From Botryosphaeria dothidea (taxonomy: Eukaryota > Ascomycota > Dothideomycetes > Botryosphaeriales > Botryosphaeriaceae), in assembly GCA_011503125.2 (NCBI GenBank), contig WWBZ02000073.1, positions 2,418,001-2,482,000 of the forward strand: a stretch of 64,000 nucleotides of DNA. Reading direction: 5' to 3'. Each line of letters opens with the position of its first letter. Positions within the stretch are counted from its first letter, which is position 1. Shown here one piece after another: positions 45,532-56,300 of this stretch. The notes beneath the pieces are model-generated. The model did not search any database, was not told the origin of the DNA, and was given only the letters and a program-made list of their open reading frames with translations. The position numbers and the translations under genes were made by a program.

Positions 45532-45798
45532 ATGTCGCATGAAAAATATACGGAAACTGTGGTGACATGCCTGGAGATAGTGCCATTACAGAGAATCGAC
45601 TCTCGAAACAGTAGCGAACGGACCCAGCAATATGGTTCCATAGCGCTTATTCTTGTTCATAATCAAAATACTGGTTGTTACTCCCGTATCGGTTGTTGGA
45701 GTGAACAAATATGGGGCCATGAGAAGCCCGAAGATGTAGATTTCAAGAGAAGATGGTGGTCCATTGGATGGGAAACAAAGCGAGTAACTATTGTTTGA
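45532..45798 (+). pseudogene. possible C-terminal fragment of a HET-domain protein
   Basis: An 88-codon frame starting just right of the Tc1 element reads C-L-E-I-V-P-L, Y-G-S-I-A-L-I-L-V-H, Y-S-R-I-G and ends K-R-V-T-I-V. Ends of this style (a Y-x-R-I-G strand followed by a short T-I-V/I terminus) are common in fungal heterokaryon-incompatibility (HET) proteins. No HET motif itself is present, so this would be only the tail. Weak evidence. Confidence 0.3.
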
Positions 45799-47506
45799 GC
45801 TCCTTTCATTGCTATTTTCTGTCCTTTTTATCTTTCAGTCTTCAGCTGAATATTATTTCTATTTTTCGTTTGCATTTCCATGCTGGACCGGTATTCCTTC
45901 TAGTGCCTTCGACGCGGCTCATGTCTTCATGTCTAACTTATTTATCTGGAAAAAGAAAATGCGTGAAGACAGACTATGTATAAAGCTAGGGTGATGATGT
46001 GCATGAGAGTGTGTTGATGCCTGAGCTCCATGATATTCGATTCTTATGTCTGATTTCCTGCAAGTCAATGGTAAAAAGTCAGATGCTCAAATACTTCATC
46101 CTCTTCGGAAGATGTAGCGAAGGGCGTGGCGAGAAACCATCAATTCTTCTTCAGCTGGCTGTTGCCGACTTCACCTGTGCGACTAAAATAATCGAGAGGA
46201 GCCTCGCTCGCTTCTGTGATCACCTGACTGGGAAAGACCGGGATGTTGCGGCTTTGCGGGAGACCTCTCTCCTGGTAAATTCAATTAGGCCACCGGCTGT
46301 GCTTGCCGTATGTCTCGGACTATGTATCTGATGCGAGTGTTTGTTTAATTGCGACAGATGGTGAGAGGCTGTGGTAATCATGGTGGTCTTTATGGAATCG
46401 TGTGGCACTTGGAAGACGAACTTGTATCTCAGTTGATACATCGTGTATTGATTGGCTGCGCTGTTCAACGTGAGATGTTTTCGATCAGCCGCGCGGTGTC
46501 TTCAGTGCAATTGACCCGAGATATCCATAAGCCGACGTATTCCGCTCTTCAATTGAAATGTTCCTATATCCTCATCTCATCTGAATGTGGTGAGATTTAA
46601 ATGGAACTGAAGGGGTTACGCAGACCAAAAAACCTTGTTACAGTTCTACAGCTGCTTACATATGTACGATTTATGACTCATTGGAGATAGGCCAAATGCA
46701 CTGCGACTCCAATGTTCAATTCGGAACGAAATGGTATATCTGATCTTCGGGGGGTATATTTTTGCTAAAAGACAGATAAGAAAAGGTAGGGATATTTTCC
46801 CGGGTCATAATAATCTTTGTCCGCTCGACAGCACTCTATTGAGAGGACTTAATTTAACGCACGAATAAAGATTTGCAGGAAACTCGTCATCTCTATTACC
46901 TTTAATGGGTATTGTCTAAAAAGTAAACTCTACATCGCCCCTCTAAGAATCCATTCATGTACTTTGATTGGAGATCATCTTTCCATTTCCGCCTCTTGTT
47001 TCTCCACAAATTTCTTCAGTCCGGCATCGTTCATCCTGAGGATGACGGAAATTTGCGGAAACTCAGCCCCTGCGCTTCTCCGCCAAATGAACCACCACCC
47101 GAATACGAATTCCCTTTCTATCTGACCGTATCGGACGGTCTCCCCATCTACCTTCATCTACGGGATGAGCAGCAGTCCAGAAAGGCTCAACCCAACCTAA
47201 GCCTCATCATCTACTCCCAGCGCCTCCAAACGGAAACAAAGCCAAACACCGTCGTCCATCCAGGCCCTGCCATTTCAACCCAAAAAAATCCAAATCCAAA
47301 GCACCGCGGCCCGCGGCCTCTGCGTATGGACGCCCCGCGACGAGCGGCGGCCAAGGGCAATCAGCAGGTTCCCTTCCCCTCCTTCCCGAGGATACCAGAG
47401 GCACGCGCATCACCGCACCCCATCCCCGCCCTCCACCTGCGCGCGCGCGGGGAGTGCGAACCGCATGTTTCATTTTCTCACAAGGAAAACCATCCCCAAA
47501 CCCCAT
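45799..47506. other. intergenic, no gene recognised
   Basis: 1.7 kb of moderately AT-rich DNA with short frames (45999-46331, 46349-46600, 46957-47157) that show no family pattern. The end of the stretch is GC-rich and forms the 3' flank of the poly-Asp gene. Confidence 0.45.
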
Positions 47507-47689
47507 TCACTTCCCCGCCTGCGCCCTCAGCTGCGCCTCCAGCGCCCGGATCCGCGCCTCCAGCCTCTCCGCGCTCTTCTGCTGGCGCGCCGCCCAATGG
47601 CGCCCATCCTCCGCTTCCCGGTACGGCGGCGGCGCGAAGCCGGACGGCTTGTAGAACGCGAGCTTCTGGTCGGCGGTGGCGGCGCGGCG

Positions 47690-47732
<43 letters not shown>

Positions 47733-47884
47733 GGGTGGCCGCGCGGGACGTAGACGCAGGGTGCGGTCGATCCGTCGGCGCGCAGCTGGTAGCAGCGCGT
47801 GGGCGGGGAGTATGCGGGTGGAGGGGTGGGGAGGCGGGTGGTGGTGGTGGTGGTGGTGGTGGGGAGGTCGGCGATGGGTTCCAT
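47507..47884 (-). CDS. small protein with poly-Asp run, hypothetical
   Basis: 125 codons, no intron evident. An N-terminal Thr run (T x8), then P-P-P-A-Y-S-P-P-T-R-C-Y-Q-L-R-A-D-G-S and C-V-Y-V-P-R-G, a 14-residue Asp run, and a short coiled coil (R-L-E-A-R-I-R-A-L-E-A-Q-L-R-A-Q) at the end. The two Cys near residues 31 and 43 and the short conserved-looking block between them suggest a real small protein; I do not know its function. The Asp run is encoded by a GAC (plus-strand GTC) microsatellite, so its length probably varies between strains. Confidence 0.6.
47690..47732. repeat. (GTC)n microsatellite, about 14 units
   Basis: Perfect trinucleotide run inside the gene above, coding for Asp on the minus strand. 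Confidence 0.95.
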
Positions 47885-49960
47885 TTTTCTTTTTCTTCGG
47901 GAGTTTTTTCCGCTGAGGAAGGTTTTCTTTTTTTTTTGTGGGATGGTGGGAGGGGCAATATATGTTTCGGCCGGTGAGGAAGTGCGGTTGGTTTTTGCTT
48001 CGGTGATGCTCGCGAGGTACCGGAGTATTTAAGGTTTGGCGGAGGGCGGGTGGGATGGTGAGCGAATCCGCAATCCCGGACAGCGAGCTAGGCAGGTGGA
48101 AAGTTTCGAGTCGGTGGATAACAGACGCTGCCAGTGAGAGTGAATGGTGAAAGACAAGGGCGGGTATCACGACATCTGCGCGTCGGGTGTGTGGTTGAGC
48201 GAACGGGAACGTCTTGTCGAGGACTAGTGCAGCAAGCAGGCGAACAACCGTCTCACTTTCGTCCTGCGGCGGCAATGTGCGGCCTCTATAAAGCATCTCC
48301 TGCCCAAAGCCGAAGCAAGAGATGAAGCTGGTCGGGTAACGAAAGCACGGACGGGCAGCCGTTCTCCGAAAAGAATAGATTGGATTGTTCGGCTGCGGCG
48401 TACAGACACTTGCATGCAAGCGTGTATCGTACGACTGGGACCCACGCATCTTACAAAGTCCGTTCTGGAGGGCTGCATGTCTTGGGACCAGGGGACGCCG
48501 CCCCCCGTGGTACGGATCTGATGCTGTTGCTAAATTAAAACACGGCGACCGCGTTGGCTGCGGTTTTCGTGGGACTGCGGCGTTGAACAGGTTCGGCAAA
48601 GGGAAATGAGGCGTGGTAACACAGAGCATTTGCTGAGTCCAACACGGCACGTCAGCTCGTGCTGGCTCTTCCCAGCTTCCGGTAGACGCGGAACGGTAGC
48701 TGCCGTGCAAGCCAGAACTGTGTCGGACAGAGGGCACGAGGACGGGGCCTGCGGTGTGCTGCAGACTGCAACGCCGGAGCCCTACCCGGAGCGGAGATGA
48801 GGCTGCCTTGCGAGCTGCCTGTTCTGCCTTGCCTTGCCTTGCCTTGCCTTGCCTTGCCTTGCGACGGCTGCCGTGCAGCATCAGTGACAGGGTCAGGGAA
48901 AAAGTCTCCGACGGACGGGTTGGTTGTCTGGCCACAGCATCAACGCGCGAGCAAAATACATACTTGGCCAAGGCGTGTAGTCGGCATATACGAAGCGGCG
49001 CACGCGAGAATGCAGGACACCAGCCGGGCCGGGTTCGCTTTTCTCAGCTCCGGGACAATGGCCGCTGAGGCTCAGGGCGGCAGTGCGGGTCCGGGCTGGC
49101 GGGAAGGAATGGGCAGCTGGTAAGTGTGTGTCATGGTGTTACAGAAAATGGGGGCGGCTCTGCGCGCGTGCGCTGAAGGCTGGGCTGAGGGTGACGAGGT
49201 TGGGGAAGTTTGGCTGCGGCTTGCGGTCATGGGAGGCGAGGAGCCGAAGCGAGCCACCCGGCAACTACTAGGTACCAATATTGTCAGCTGCGGCTCGAGT
49301 ATTGGTGGGCAGCTGTCTAAGCCGATGCTGTCGTGATCTGGCATGAGAATCAGAAAGACGCAATAATAAGCCTGCAAACAAGATGTTCCTTCCCCCGCAC
49401 CCGTGGCGTCCGCGGAATCTTTCATCGAACACAGCCAACGTTCCTGATCTACGGCCAGCATCCTCCTCCCTCCGCTTCGCCTCCAGCCTGGCCGCAACCC
49501 CAGTCGGTGGCAACCGCTAAATCAAACCCCTGCGCCCTCGCATCATCGTGGCTCCAGTCCCTACTTTCTGCACCTCCGCGGACTGATCAAAATTAATAAC
49601 CCCCGCCTTGTTGAGGCCCGTTTGACAGCCTTGGCGCCTGCAGTCTCTCGGCCATGAATACTCAAACACGCCTTGATCCGCTTGCAAGTGATGACGCCCA
49701 GCTAAAATCGTTTCGGCTAATAGAAAGTTGGAAACGTGCTCGCAATTCCCCGCAAAACTTTGCAATTTCTTCCTTGCTGAAGGATCAGCGGCAACAGGAT
49801 CGCGGGAGATTTGCGTCCCCCGGTAGAAGTGAGACTTTGTAGCCGCTCGGACTTTTCAATTTCCCGCATTATCTCCGACATGTCGACCGCTGAAGAGTTC
49901 TTCTGAAGTGGTTGAAACCAGTTGGAATCGCGAGGCTCTCCGGATGCCAGCTTCAATGCG
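47885..49960. other. intergenic, no gene seen
   Basis: About 2.1 kb between the promoter of the poly-Asp gene and the 3' end of the next minus-strand gene. Long overlapping frames exist in this GC-rich DNA, but none resembles a protein. Contains the CCTTG repeat listed separately. Confidence 0.5.
48828..48862. repeat. (CCTTG)7 microsatellite
   Basis: Seven perfect pentanucleotide units in non-coding DNA. Confidence 0.95.
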
Positions 49961-51256
49961 TCACACCTCCAAAGCATCCCTCTCAAAGAGATTGAAGTAC
50001 TCCTGGTCGTCGACTGGAACCGTTTGAGCTGAGGGTATGCGACCGCTCAGATCGATCAAGCTATCATTGGAGCCTCCATCGCTAGAAGCATAATCTTCTA
50101 ACTCGTCATCAGACCAGCCGTCTTCTATCGGGGCCAGTTTGTGTCCGTGGCTGTCCTTCGGTGTAGACGAGTCACTTGTCAACTTGCGTACCCTAGGTCC
50201 TGCACGTATTGGTGGCGTAAGAAAGGAATTGCCGTGTTCGTCATCAAAGCATTCGACATCGATCACCCTGCCTCGATTTCTTCTTGAAGCGCACGTTTGA
50301 TGCTTTCCGTTCCAGACCCAATCAAAGTCATGACGATGGTAGACAGAGATATTTTCCTTGCCCATAGTATGCCCGTTCCTCAATAAGTGTGATCGAAGGA
50401 GCCGTGCGAAGGCAACTTCCTGAGCGCCACGATACGCCTCACAAGTGTCAAGGTAGGTTTGAATCGAGACATGAAGCGTCGTCAGAGTGTTGAGGGTCAA
50501 GAGAGCACCTAACCACTTTGGTGGATGGTTGGAACCAGGAACCAATGCCGCCCAATCCCACGGCTTTACACGTACGTCAAGAGGATCCCCGCAGAGTTGA
50601 ATATGGAGATGTTTGACTTGCATACTTTGATTTATGAGCTGACAGAGAGCAACCGTGGCTGTTCCATCCACTCTGGCCCCCAACTCGAAGAATTCGTCGT
50701 CACTGGAATCGCTAATGCACAAACCGATGCGGGAAATCTTCCGAAGTGTCTTTGGCTGTGTATCCCTAAAGAACGCTAATGCGGCTGGGATTGACATATC
50801 CTCCTGGGTGGGATTCGCCTTTCTTTGTTCTACTCCCATGAAGGAGAACTCATTCTTTGAGTAAAACATCGCTGATGCCTCCTTGTACACTTGACGATTT
50901 GTGAGGAAGACGTTGAAGAAGTCTTTGGTGATAATGGTGCCCATGGCGTCAGGCTCCATGGAATACGTGTAGGTTCTCGTTCTATCCTCCATCGTTGACT
51001 CAAATGTTGAACGGTTGTACCTCCGCGTAGCAAGGTTATGATCCTCATCGCTCGGAAAAGCTTCAGAAGTAGCTTCTTTGCCATTCTTTAACTCGGTAGC
51101 ATGGATAACGACTTCGGGACAGGTGACCATGAACGCGTAAGCGTAATCTCGAAGCTCGCGGGGAAGTGAGAGCAGCGGAAAGTGGTCCATCTTCGGCGTT
51201 TGACGGTGGTGAATTGAGCCTAGTGTTGGATCAGGGGGATGGTCTGGATCTGTCAT
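49961..51256 (-). CDS. F-box-like/DUF7730-type protein, hypothetical
   Basis: A single frame of 431 codons. Near residues 24-45 it has F-P-L-L-S-L-P-R-E-L-R-D-Y-A-Y-A-F, the L-P-x-E-L-R-x-x-I-Y start common in a large fungal family annotated as F-box-like or DUF7730. It is followed about 90 residues later by F-L-T-N-R-Q-V-Y-K-E-A-S-A-M-F-Y, the second hallmark. The rest is mixed alpha/beta with an acidic Ser-rich C-terminal tail (W-S-D-D-E-L-E-D-Y). The function of this family is not established. A second ATG in frame before the motif (M-D-H-F-P-L-L) is a plausible alternative start. Confidence 0.8.
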   Translation of the reverse strand: MTDPDHPPDPTLGSIHHRQTPKMDHFPLLSLPRELRDYAYAFMVTCPEVVIHATELKNGKEATSEAFPSDEDHNLATRRYNRSTFESTMEDRTRTYTYSMEPDAMGTIITKDFFNVFLTNRQVYKEASAMFYSKNEFSFMGVEQRKANPTQEDMSIPAALAFFRDTQPKTLRKISRIGLCISDSSDDEFFELGARVDGTATVALCQLINQSMQVKHLHIQLCGDPLDVRVKPWDWAALVPGSNHPPKWLGALLTLNTLTTLHVSIQTYLDTCEAYRGAQEVAFARLLRSHLLRNGHTMGKENISVYHRHDFDWVWNGKHQTCASRRNRGRVIDVECFDDEHGNSFLTPPIRAGPRVRKLTSDSSTPKDSHGHKLAPIEDGWSDDELEDYASSDGGSNDSLIDLSGRIPSAQTVPVDDQEYFNLFERDALEV

Positions 51257-52154
51257 ACTGGCTTTGTTGAGGTGGCAGAAGATGCGGAGCGAGGCTGGGT
51301 GAGATGCAAGGTTTGGTGACCAAGATGGAGCGGTGAAGAGGGGATTCGCAAAGATGAAGAAGATGTCTTCATATGCCCCGGCGCTACAAGCGAGGGATCG
51401 CAGTCATGTTCAATGGTCCAAGGTCGAATGCAGCCGCCGAAGTGCAGATGCGGGCGGCTCTGCAAAAGGGAAGCCACGCAAACTCGGAAGCCACGACCAC
51501 CAATTACGTCATCTGCCACCTGCGCACTGGGTCTGTCCGCCCTACAACTGCATTGCCAAAAAGAAGAAACATGCGCGAATACAGTGAACGTGGAGAGTGA
51601 GCCGGGCCTAAGAAGACCATACGACTCTTTGGACTATGCGTGGTATTTCTCCAGATTTTCTTCTTGAATGGTTTTTTTGAGAATAATAGTTGCAGAACGG
51701 CCAACTTCGGGGCTTTGTTTATACAAAGATTCGATCAGAAAGTCCGCCATGCGGCTCTAAATCTAGAATGAATCATTGAAGACAGACCGCACCACTCACT
51801 TGGAGACTAAGGAGCGCACCGGCGTGTCTGTAAAGGAATATCTCCGCACATGTCGAGTCTTCTGCGACCCCTCATGTTAAAGTACTTGCTTTAAACATGC
51901 CTTTGCACATCTACAAGGCTAAGAATGGAGCTTGAAAGCCGACGCCGATAAGCCGGTCCCCGTCCCCGCCGATCATGCCGGTAAGTGCTGCCTCCTTCCT
52001 CGGGAGTGCGACGGACATCCCGAAAAGCATTTAATATGCCGGCATAAAGCGCAATCAACAATCCCACATCATTCGCACGCCCACCGCAAAACACACCACA
52101 ACACACAAATCGCCAACCTCACCAAAACCAGCAAGACCCGCACCCCACGCAACC
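51257..52154. other. intergenic, divergent promoters
   Basis: 0.9 kb between divergent genes at 51256 and 52155. CA-rich sequence before 52155 resembles a fungal 5' leader. No gene seen. Confidence 0.5.
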
Positions 52155-52886
52155 ATGCCTCCTCCCCCACACCACACCCTCGCCCTCATCACAATCGGCC
52201 AATCCCCCCGCCACGACTACACGCCCGACCTCCCCTTCCTCCTACCCGCGCGCACCACCCTCGCCCAACACGGCGCCCTCGACGCCCTCTCCCTCGCCGT
52301 CGTCCGCGCCACCCTCGCCCCCCGCCCGGGCGACCCCGTCCTCGTCTCGCGCATGCGCGACGGCACGCAAGTCACCCTGTCGGCGCCGCTGCTGGCGCCC
52401 TTGCTCGGCGCGTGCGTGCGGCGCGTCGCGCGCAGCGGGGCGGCCGACGCGATCGTCCTGTTGTGTACGGGCGAGGACGCTGTGCCGGAGGGTGTGGGCG
52501 TGCCGGTCGTGATGCCGCAGGAGGCGGTGAGGCGGTGGTTGGAGGAGAGCGGTAGGGGCAGGGGCGTCGTGGTTGTGAGTCCGGAGGAGAGGCAGGTGGG
52601 GCCGGCGAGGGGCAGGTGGAAGGGCGTGGGCGGATGTAGGGTTGTTGCGGGGCGGGCGGCGACGCCGTATGGGGAGGGGAGTGCGGAGGAGGTGAGGCAG
52701 TGTGCGGAGTGGATAAGAGGTGTTGTGGAGGCGGAGGGGATGGAGGTGTTGGTTTATTTGGATTGTATGGGCTATACGCTGGAGCATAAGAGGATGGTGG
52801 AGGAGGTGGTGGGTGGGAAGGTGGAGGTGGTCGTGCCGAGGGAGGTTGTGTTTAAGGCTGCAGGGAAGGTTCTTGGGGAAGAGTAG
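52155..52886 (+). CDS. AroM-family protein
   Basis: 243 codons without intron. Family landmarks in order: T-I-G-Q-S-P-R at residues 13-19, H-G-A-L-D-A-L at about 40, R-M-R-D-G at about 70, V-L-L-C-T-G-E at about 100, V-V-S-P-E-E-R-Q at about 140 and L-D-C-M-G-Y-T at about 202. This is the full length of bacterial AroM (about 225 aa), an Asp/Glu-racemase-like fold of unknown reaction. In bacteria aroM was named for linkage to aromatic biosynthesis genes and it often sits in amino-acid or hydantoin-type catabolic clusters (recalled). Strong GC bias at third positions in the first half. Lack of introns and the bacterial family suggest past transfer. Confidence 0.85.
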   Translation: MPPPPHHTLALITIGQSPRHDYTPDLPFLLPARTTLAQHGALDALSLAVVRATLAPRPGDPVLVSRMRDGTQVTLSAPLLAPLLGACVRRVARSGAADAIVLLCTGEDAVPEGVGVPVVMPQEAVRRWLEESGRGRGVVVVSPEERQVGPARGRWKGVGGCRVVAGRAATPYGEGSAEEVRQCAEWIRGVVEAEGMEVLVYLDCMGYTLEHKRMVEEVVGGKVEVVVPREVVFKAAGKVLGEE

Positions 52887-53313
52887 GGTTTACGGAGACG
52901 TTCTTAGATGAGATATCGAATACGCAGACTACACTCTCCGCCGGAGTCTTCTGCCCAATTCAGCACGTCAGCCTTTGCCTGACAATTTCGTTTATCTGCT
53001 TTTTCTCGGACTTCTCCCTCTCATTCTCTACCTGTTCGCCTCCTACAGTCTTCAATCTCTAAGACGTCGCCGAATTCCCGTTCCCTTGCTCAGCACAGTC
53101 CGTAGAGTCACATCTCCGACGCAAACTCGAACCGAATGGGAAAACCCCACCCGTTTTTGTATCCTCCTTGCCGTCCTCACTGCTTCCCTTTCCACTTTCT
53201 TCTTCTTTGTTATTGTCTCTCTGACTCATTTGCTGCTTAATTTTGTTCTTCTCCTCCTTCTGATCTTGAAATTTATGCGGCAAACTGGGGGCTTCTGGTA
53301 AGAAGCGTTTGCT
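52887..53313. other. convergent 3' ends
   Basis: Contains a hydrophobic plus-strand frame (52975-53301) and a Lys/Glu-rich minus-strand frame. The latter could be an alternative spliced tail of the CorA-like gene. No confident gene. Confidence 0.4.
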
Positions 53314-56300
53314 TTAGGTTGCTGGATACAACACAAACCTCTTGAAACCACCCGCCACAACGGCCAATTTCTTGTCATGGACCAAGGCAATGGATGTAAG
53401 AAACAGCGCAACCACTGCCAAGCCAATCATGCTCCCTAGCATTGGTCCCGCCGGGAATTCACTCATACTGGACACGCCTGTTGCGAAACTGATCGGAAGG
53501 AAAGTTGCAGTAACGTAGGTGAAAAGACGAATGTCTTCAGCGCCGCGCAGGTTGAGGTCGTCTGGGATGTATTCACGTGTACTTTCCAGAGACGTCTTCA
53601 GAGACTGAACGTTCGCACGGCATCGCTCGAGCTCCCGAATCCTCCGCTCGTTAGAAACTAGCATCTTGGTGATGGTAGTCCGGTACCTTCGCTCATCATT
53701 CCTGGTCCACCGGGGCTTTTCTGGAGCACGACTGTCTTCTCGTCCCGTCTACCTTTCAATCTGTTCCAGGCTCTCGCTCAGGTCATCATCCAATACTCTG
53801 AGGATTTGTTCAAACTCCTGAGATTGCTCGCTGAATAATAGGTAGCGGTCGCCCTTCATTGTAGAAACAAATTTGGCGGCATCAAGGGCATCTTTGAGTG
53901 CATCTACCTCGAATCGAGTAGCCAGAGGATTGCTGGACAGTTTGAAGTTGCTTGCGTGCTGTGAAGAGACGGAGTAGTTTGATGCATGCATGGCCTGACA
54001 GTTTCTATCGGACGGCTCATATGAGGGATTTGGCGGGTGAACCTGGCTACCGGCTTCTCTGACCACCTTCAATTCTGACCTGATCTTATTCATGATCTCC
54101 TCAGTAGATCTAGTGATCTCTTCCAGTATTCTATCACAGAGGATGAGTTCAAGAACCTTTCTCTGTCGCCAAGGATGCTTATGCATCTCGCTCTTTGGTA
54201 GGTGCTTCTGTGACTGGAGCATCTCATCAAGTTCAGCCTTTTCGAAAGCCTTCCCGCCGTTTTTAGGCTTGTACTCGACAAAATGGCAGGTCCAATAACG
54301 ATCGAAGAAATCACCATTGAACTCAAAGCCCATGGTCGCCCGGCTGATCTGTTGTTGACTCTCCTGCGGAGTATTCGCTTCGTTCTGCTTTTCCCTCTTG
54401 TTGCCTTTTTGCTTCGGATCTTTTGTGGATTTCCTTCTCGGGAATTCCACTGTATTTGGCACTGGAATTCCGGGAATTGGAGTTCTTCGTTCGTGTAACT
54501 GGTAGAATGAGAGCTGAAACTCTGTTTTCGACGTGTTCAGAACGGCAGTTGTGTCGTCAAAGAAGTACTTTTCGTAGGTTGAATGTCGCTCGAAGAAGGA
54601 CAACATGTTTTCCCTCTCCGATAAGGGTGTTGAGAGACAGCAAGCCCTTGAAGTATTGATATCTGCACATGGCAACCAGATGAACCGTTTTTTAACAATT
54701 ACTCGAGAGATACGCTTGGAGATCTGATTCGGATTCTGTTCCTTATCAGACGATCTCCGAGCTACAAGCCTTTCCAGAATTCCCTTATTGGTCATCATCC
54801 GAACTTTGTCGAGGGGGCTGTCCTGTGGTCCCTTTTGTGATTTTGTTTTCTGAGACCTTTTCACATCTACGATGGTTCCTTTCGTAAATGACTCGGAGAT
54901 TTCTGCGTTCAATGGATTTGCTCTTGATAAGTGTCTCTTTCCGACCGAGGCGTATCTTGATATTGCCCAACGCACTGCATGCACGACTTCTTCTGGAGTC
55001 TCTGAAGCCCCCAAAAACATCTTTTCGAGACCACTGACAATTTTCTCCGCCTCCTGTGAGTCATTTTTGGGAGATGAGCTTTCAACAATGGTTTGAATGT
55101 CCCGAATGATTTGATGGAACATATCGAGATAGCTAGTTTCTTCCAAGTTGTCCTCAGGCAGTGACATCCACTGCTTCTCCAGTATCGTAGCGATGCCAAA
55201 AAATAATCCATCTTTAGAGCATCACTGTGGATATTCCGTAAGACAAATTGCAGTCCGTCAAGGAGGAGTTGATCGCTGGCGTTCAACGGTCCAACAAGAG
55301 TTCGTCCCACCGGATGGGATTTCCTGACGTCGTCCGGCGTCTCTGCCGGGCCATTCTCCATCATAAGCCATGTGAGACTCTGCGGAATGAAATCCAAAAA
55401 TTCAGGCTCCGGGTAAAGCCATTCATCGGCTTGTTCCACGATGCTTTGCTGATCAATGAGATTGTTGAAAGGCATTGTCCTCTGTGTAACTACCACCTCC
55501 CTGGTTTTTTTAATCTCCGGGGTGTTGAGGTCAGATGTCCCTTGTGGTCCAGCTTTGCCTACGTCGTCCCCAGAAGAAGGGTCTCCAGGCTTATGGGAGT
55601 CAGGGGCTTGTGGATCTTGTTCTAGTTTTGATTTCCCATGCGTCAAAAACACGTATGGCACTTCAAATGTGACGTGCCAATAGATATCTCGATAAGCCGG
55701 GTCCTGGAAGCTTCTGGGCTCTTTAGTAGTCCTGTCAAGGAAACCTGGGAAGAGACCGCTCTCTGAGCATCTGTCGAAGAGCATTGATGTGGCTTCATAG
55801 AACATTTCGTTTGCTGATGTTCGATTTATTTGCCACCCCTCACTGCTCATGGCAAGTGCCAATGCACATTTCAAGGGGTTGCTCCATTCCGTGGTCTGGT
55901 TATCTTCATGACTGATCTAAGCTCCGAATAGGCTCCTCCAGACATCCACGGGGATTTTGGATTCCGCAATGTTGAAGAATTTATTTTTCATGCAATGGAA
56001 TAATGCCGTGTCCCGCGAACGAAATATAAACCTACTCTCGCTGGAAGAGCGGAAGACGGCGAGCATTCGGCGCTTCAACGAAGGATGTTCAGTTGTGAAC
56101 CGTGTAAGAATATGCCGCTGTGCTTCATTGGACGAGTATCTCTCTGGAAGCGGCGACCAAGACGACGCTCTTGGGACTGCGTTCTCCCTTTCTTTCACTT
56201 TGCGTGCGGCGTACTTTGGAGAGCTGCCGTGGAAGACCGTTTCAATGGATTTCAGGCCTTTCCAAATCCAAACATGGTCGTCCAGATAGTAGTTGTCGTT

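Noticed and set aside
46957..47916. 319-codon plus-strand frame
   Set aside because: Ends in a long Arg run that is the antisense of the Asp microsatellite; no protein-like features.
48828..48862. CCTTG run considered as a CRISPR-like or telomeric repeat
   Set aside because: Pure tandem pentanucleotide without spacers and not a fungal telomere motif; a simple microsatellite.
47478..48971. 497-codon minus-strand frame overlapping the poly-Asp gene
   Set aside because: Reads the microsatellite as poly-Arg and the upstream region as random; the 125-codon frame gives a more protein-like sequence.
52975..53301. 108-codon hydrophobic plus-strand frame
   Set aside because: It is the complement of a Lys/Glu-rich stretch, which always yields Leu/Phe-rich antisense frames; no start context or family support.
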